Shown: positions 59,846 to 64,000 of the stretch, in pieces
Layout of the letters: every line of letters begins with the position of its first letter
How positions within the stretch are numbered: the first letter of the stretch is position 1
NCBI GenBank assembly: GCA_022266195.1
Contig: WHVY01000004.1
Location: forward strand, 4,977,501 to 5,041,500
Reading direction: 5' to 3'
Source of the DNA: Tetranychus cinnabarinus
Taxonomy: Eukaryota > Arthropoda > Arachnida > Trombidiformes > Tetranychidae
DNA length: 64,000 nt
Made by a program: the position numbers and the translations under genes
The notes under the pieces: model-generated
Databases searched by the model: none
What the model was told of the DNA's origin: nothing
Seen by the model: the letters and a program-made list of their open reading frames with translations, nothing else

Positions 59846-60732
59846 AACATCCAGATAAAATTCAAAAGCTATCGATACTTAAATCACTTGCTCAATCATA
59901 ACAAACTACCGCACCTCTAACCATCTTCAGATTACGAGAGTTAGTTTTTGTTCGTTAATCAAACCGTATCAGAGATCTGAAAATTGTTTAATGGGCAATC
60001 TGGTTATAACTAGTAACAGAGATTCTGTGAAATCCAACTAAATTCCATGTTATCAAAAAGGGAAGCAAGATTTTTCCATCACATATTCAGCATTCAAAAT
60101 GAAACATTGATGATGTATCAACTCAGCTCATCATTATGGTTAAATTGGGAAAAATTTACTGTCAAGCTATTAAATGTTTAGGTTTGGAGTAGAAACGAAA
60201 GATTTTTGAATTACAATTAGATCAGAAAGAGATTAATCGAGCATAAACAATTACTAATAAGTCGAATCAAGGTATTGAAACAAAACATCATACGATGAGT
60301 GCTGATATGGTCCGTTTAGAGAAAACAAACATAAAAATATTTATGACGAGGATCTTGTGTTTTTTTTCATCATCCTACGATCAGGAGTTTTCCATCAAGC
60401 TAGCAGCCTTGATGATTAGAATAGATTAAAATCAACAGCTTATTTATTGTATCAAATTGTTTCAGGAGATGATTCAGCTGACTGTAAGAAGTAACATTAC
60501 ACAAGACTCGAACCAAAAAAAAGTGTTGCTCCAAAACATTGACAGTTGATAGGAGGAGTCAAAAACAGCTTATCTCATTCTCCTCCAATCAGAATGGAAT
60601 CACCTGATGTTGTTATTATCTTGTTTGTGCCACAAAATGAAAAAAAGATACACTAAAAGTCAATTTTTATTTCCTAACTGTTTATTATTTAATTGTTGTT
60701 CTTGTTGCTGTTTTAATTTGTGATTAAATATA
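59846..60732. other. Decayed region between the SKIV2L scraps and PNPLA8
   Basis: Some coding-like but broken text on the plus strand (60,136-60,345, for example MVKLGKIYCQAIKCLGLE then a stop, KRKIFELQLDQKE then a stop). It is probably a remnant of another gene; family unknown. It also contains the 5' flank of PNPLA8. Confidence 0.4.
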
Positions 60733-62528
60733 ATGAAAGCTGGAAAATTGGTCTCTAGTGGACTGATTCTTCGTGAATTACTTAGAAACTCATCTACTCG
60801 GTTAACTTTACCTTGGGAAAAACTTGTGAAACGTTTGGTCAAATCTGAAAATTGGGCTAACGAAAATTCTGAAAGCAGATCTATCTCTTTTAACATATCT
60901 GATACTTTGAGTGAAAAAAGTAAAAATAGTTTAAAAGATGAACCTCCTGGATCTTCAACTAGTGAATCGGATGAGTCACAATCTTCATCTTCTAATGAAG
61001 TTCTACACAATCAGTTCATTGAATGGATGAAAAGTGAAGGTGAGTAAACTCTATTTTATTCTCAGTGATCAACAAGTGAGGGAAGCGTTGCTCTTTTCAC
61101 TTTATTCCTGTGCTTTATTCCCTTTTTAAATGACGTAAATTTTTCTCAATTTGCTATTTAGGCTCATCTACTACTCCATCATCATTACCATCACAGTCAC
61201 CATCAGAGGATAGTTCTGGAAACCCTAACTCTACTCCAACTCATGTCTCTTTGCCTAGATTAAGTCGTAACTCTGTGACCAGTAAAGCTCGTCATTTAAT
61301 AGTCAGCTTAGCTCAAGCCAAAACACCAGTTAGTCAAGCCATTCAGCTTCAAGAGCTTTGTCGTCATCTCATTAATTATCCTGAAGCATGCGGCTTCAGC
61401 CTTCAAGAAGGAGCTCTCATGTGCATTACCAAATTAGCAAAGGAAACCAAAGATAGCAAAGTAAAAGCATATTCTCGTCAAGCCTTAGCCCTTCTAGGAT
61501 ACGCTGCTCCTCCAAAAGGTCGGGGAATCCGAATTTTAAGTATCGATGGTGGAGGAACCAAAGGTATTGTGATGATTGAGATTTTGCGGCAACTTGAAAA
61601 AGTAACTGGCAAACCAATTCATCAATTATTTGATCTGATTTGTGGTGTTAGCACTGGAGCTATTTTAGCAATGTTATTAGGAGCTTTACAAACTAACATT
61701 GATGAATGTATTCGTTTGTATCAAAAATGTTCTGAACAAATGTTTCAAAAGGATACTCTTCGAGGAGCTGGGCGTCTTCTTTGGACCCATGCATATTACG
61801 ATACTGCTGTTTGGGAAAAAATATTACGCTCTGTTTATCCGGAGAAAGCTTTAATTGAAACAACTCAGAAAGAAAATATGCCTAAAATTGTTACCGTCTC
61901 AGCTTTAATCAACACACCAACCATTCAACCATTTGTTTTTCGCAATTATAACCATTCTGATAAATCTCTGAGTTACTATGAAGGATCTTGTAAATATGCT
62001 ATTTGGCAAGCAATCAGAGCCTCCGCTGCTGCGCCTGGTTATTTTGAAGAATTTTTATTAGACAATTATGTTCACCAAGATGGCGGGGTTTTATTGAACA
62101 ATCCAACTCCAGTTGCTATTCATGAAGCACAACTTCTGTGGCCTAACGAGGATATTCATGTTTGCGTTTCCATAGGAAGTGGTAAATATTCACCATTGAA
62201 TTTAAAGAAAGAGGAGAAAGTTGCTTTAACAAGCTTGAGAACAAAAATAAGTAGAGTCATTGATTCAGCTACTGACACAGAAGGACCTCATCGATTATTA
62301 CAAGATCTTCTGAAACCTGGAACTTATTTCCGCTTCAACCCAGCCTTGTCTCAATGGTATTCACTTGACGAGCACAGACCTGAAAAATTATCACAAATGC
62401 AAACCGATGCTGCCATGTATTTACGGAAAAACGAGTACAAACTGAACAAGGCTGCGAAAGCACTTGTTGAAAAAAGGTCTACATTTCAGTCGGTTATGGA
62501 TCAGATGCGTTATGATCTCAGAGATTAA
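60733..62528 (+). CDS. PNPLA8: Calcium-independent phospholipase A2-gamma (patatin-like, PNPLA8)
   Basis: Hydrolyses acyl chains from membrane phospholipids, in mitochondria and peroxisomes in mammals. Exons 60,733-61,039 and 61,162-62,528 join (phase 1, GTGAGT donor, TTTAG acceptor) to 557 residues; human is 782 with a longer N-terminus. The N-terminus is basic and Leu-rich (MKAGKLVSSGLILRELLRNS), fitting mitochondrial targeting. A Ser-rich linker follows (about 45-130). The patatin domain has IDGGGTKG (oxyanion loop, 230-237), the nucleophile in GVSTG (Ser266) and the catalytic Asp in DGG (Asp409). FRNYNHS and the QAIRASAAAPGYFEEF stretch match PNPLA8. All catalytic residues are present. 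Confidence 0.93.
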
Positions 62529-62856
62529 TATTTATGGTGACCTCGTCCTTTTAGTTATACATTTTAGTTTAATGTAATTATATTGTTAATTTAACGTAAA
62601 TATATGCATGTAAATATGTTAAGATACTTTTAATGAACAATCTTTATAAATTTACAGTTTCAACTTAACTTGCTAAAAAATCTTATGATTATAAGATATC
62701 AGTCAATAATAATAAAAACTGTACAATATTTTCAAAGTTTCGGCAACCTCGATAATACAAAACTTAAAATTAAAATATTCATAATATAATAAATTCATTA
62801 CGATAATGCTTTTTTGACAAAGCTTCATTTTCTGATTAAAAGTGACTTTTTTCGGC
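62529..62856. other. 3' flank of PNPLA8
   Basis: AT-rich DNA with several AATAAA-like signals and no gene that I can see. Confidence 0.6.
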
Positions 62857-63085
62857 TCTTTTCCTTCTTTAGCCACTCTTCTCCAATGGTATTAATATAA
62901 GTATATGTAATATATAACATATAAATATAATGGTAATATAACTTAAAGTCGTCGATCTTGCTTGAAATAACAAAAGGCATCCGTTTTCATAGATTGACCT
63001 TTTTAAGACCCAATTTTGCCTTTTTTGTTTGTAACCGCCAGTGATACTACCAGCTGAACTAAAATCTTTATTATCACAGTCTTAC
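62857..63085 (-). pseudogene. Third DMAP1 copy, exon 1 fragment only
   Basis: Matches 58,880-59,080 of DMAP1 copy 2 (about residues 53-117), with many substitutions. Recognisable blocks are ACTCTTCTCCAATGG, AAAAGGCATCC, GACCTTTTTAAGACC, TTGTTTGTAACC and ACTAAAATCT. About 50 bases of TA-rich DNA (62,887-62,940) replace part of it. Clearly older than the two intact copies and not translatable. Confidence 0.85.
63067..63072 (-). terminator. Poly(A) signal of MPPE1
   Basis: AATAAA on the minus strand, 30 bases after the MPPE1 stop. It lies within the degenerate DMAP1 fragment, so the signal arose in dead coding DNA. Confidence 0.45.
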
Positions 63086-63101
63086 ACAGTTTCGCGCTAA
63101 A

Positions 63102-64000
63102 TCAAGTTTTTTTCAGTTTTTTGGAAAGGTGTTCATTGGAATTCTTGGTTTCAATTAAATTCTCATTGCTGCCTCCAGACTTTGGTTTAACTTTGGTTTT
63201 TTGTTGAGATGCAATTGAGTTCATGAAATATTTTCTGAACTTTGAAGAGAAATAGAAAAAAATAAGGCAGATGAGAGATGAAAATACTATGTTGATTTCA
63301 CTTGGTAAAAAACATTTTCTAATAGCATAACTATCTGGCGAAATACAAAGAAGCAGGTAGTTAGGATCCTGCCTGTTTCTCCAATTGAATGAAGCCACGG
63401 TCCACTCTTCAGCATCATATTTTGTGTGATTCACAACACATCCAGCATGAATGTGACCATTAAGGATTAAGCGAGGATTGAATTTTTTTAGAAGCATTTC
63501 TGAAACTTTATATGATAGACACTCAACACCAGGATTAAATTTATGAAGTCTGTCAATCCCCTTTTGAGAATCGATCTCATGACAAATATCGTCATTTTTT
63601 CGGTAAAGTGGGAAGTGCTGTAACATGACTGGTCTACCAAGTAAATCACTCTTCTTGAGATTATCTTCAACATGAAGCAAATTTTCTTTAGTTTCTCGGA
63701 CTAGATCAAGCCCATCACCTTCGATAGCCATACTGTTGATTGTAATAAATTTGATACCTTTGACAGTCATGATTTCAGCTAAGCTTGAGTTGAAAGCTTT
63801 TTCCCAGCGTTTTCGTAAGATTGGATAAGCAGCAACCCGGTCATGAAATCCAATATCATGATTACCAACAATGAAAATTTTTTTAGTTTCTTCAGTCATT
63901 GGAAAAGTTCTTTTAAAACGCTCAACATATTTGTTGAAGTCTTCTTGATCAACTGTGAGTCCTTCATCCAGTAAATCCCCTAGAAAGATGATCATCTCAG
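63102..64000 (-). CDS. MPPE1: Metallophosphoesterase 1 / PGAP5, N-terminus beyond the right edge
   Basis: Membrane metallophosphoesterase that, in mammals, removes a side-chain ethanolamine-phosphate from GPI anchors and so helps GPI proteins leave the ER. The frame is open to the edge; the Met at 63,995 is internal. Seen from there: metal-binding GDLLDEG (6-12), GNHD (44-47), the LQHFPLYR block (125-132), GHIHAGC (180-186) and SFNWRNR (202-208). One membrane segment follows (about 233-252), then a cytosolic tail of about 45 residues ending KKLKKT. KLKKT fits the KxKxx ER-retrieval rule; the human protein also ends in a basic tail. The N-terminal membrane segment and first metal ligand (DxH) would be off the window. 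The tail closely resembles the end of DMAP1. Confidence 0.88.
   Translation of the reverse strand, partial: EMIIFLGDLLDEGLTVDQEDFNKYVERFKRTFPMTEETKKIFIVGNHDIGFHDRVAAYPILRKRWEKAFNSSLAEIMTVKGIKFITINSMAIEGDGLDLVRETKENLLHVEDNLKKSDLLGRPVMLQHFPLYRKNDDICHEIDSQKGIDRLHKFNPGVECLSYKVSEMLLKKFNPRLILNGHIHAGCVVNHTKYDAEEWTVASFNWRNRQDPNYLLLCISPDSYAIRKCFLPSEINIVFSSLICLIFFYFSSKFRKYFMNSIASQQKTKVKPKSGGSNENLIETKNSNEHLSKKLKKT

Noticed and set aside
60490..60520. GGTTCGAGTC on the minus strand, like a tRNA T-arm
   Set aside because: No acceptor stem, D-arm or anticodon stem could be placed around it.
1..64000. CRISPR arrays, bacterial operons or a bacterial defence system
   Set aside because: The window is clearly eukaryotic nuclear DNA; no spaced direct repeats of that kind were seen.

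Overview
This is an AT-rich nuclear window from an animal. It has spliced protein genes with GT-AG introns, short exons, long gene-poor stretches, a Ty3/gypsy retrotransposon and a FLYWCH/Mutator-like transposase remnant. The recognisable genes (LSM7, SKIV2L/Ski2, DMAP1, PNPLA8, MPPE1/PGAP5 and a CENP-A-like histone) form a metazoan housekeeping set. An arthropod, perhaps a mite, is my best guess from the intron style and the FLYWCH-MULE, but nothing in the sequence proves it.

Layout: 1-258 is the end of a gene entering from the left. 259-17,954 is gene-poor, with a foldback repeat near 0.6-0.8 kb and one weak exon candidate at 16.2 kb. 17,955-23,509 holds a minus-strand Ty3/gypsy element with one LTR, cut off inside the integrase and flanked by a 107-bp direct duplication of host DNA. 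23.5-42.2 kb is again gene-poor. It has one convincing first exon (31.3-31.6 kb, minus) and a decayed FLYWCH-MULE (36.6-37.2 kb). Dense genes start at 42.2 kb: LSM7 (+), an unrecognised Cys-pair protein (-), SKIV2L (-) and, head to head with it, DMAP1 (+).

The most remarkable part is 48.9-64 kb. The SKIV2L/DMAP1 head-to-head pair has been duplicated in inverted orientation. The two DMAP1 copies (49.1-51.1 kb and 57.4-59.4 kb) match across a 2,010-bp tract in which I saw one mismatch and no indel, introns included. Just outside that tract the shared promoter is only about 90% alike, and the second SKIV2L copy is a wreck of a few exon scraps. This pattern fits arm-to-arm gene conversion acting on an older palindrome. 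The 6.3-kb spacer contains an intronless CENP-A-like histone H3 gene whose upstream region resembles the DMAP1 promoter, plus decayed exons and repeats.

To the right come PNPLA8 (iPLA2-gamma, +), a third broken DMAP1 scrap, and MPPE1/PGAP5 (-, running off the edge). The last codons, stop and first 3' bases of MPPE1 closely match the end of DMAP1, which suggests that MPPE1 took its C-terminal dilysine-type tail from a DMAP1 copy.

Several genes share chromatin or RNA roles (DMAP1 in NuA4/SRCAP, a centromeric-type H3, LSM7 and Ski2 in mRNA decay). I read their proximity as chance plus local duplication, not as an operon-like unit.
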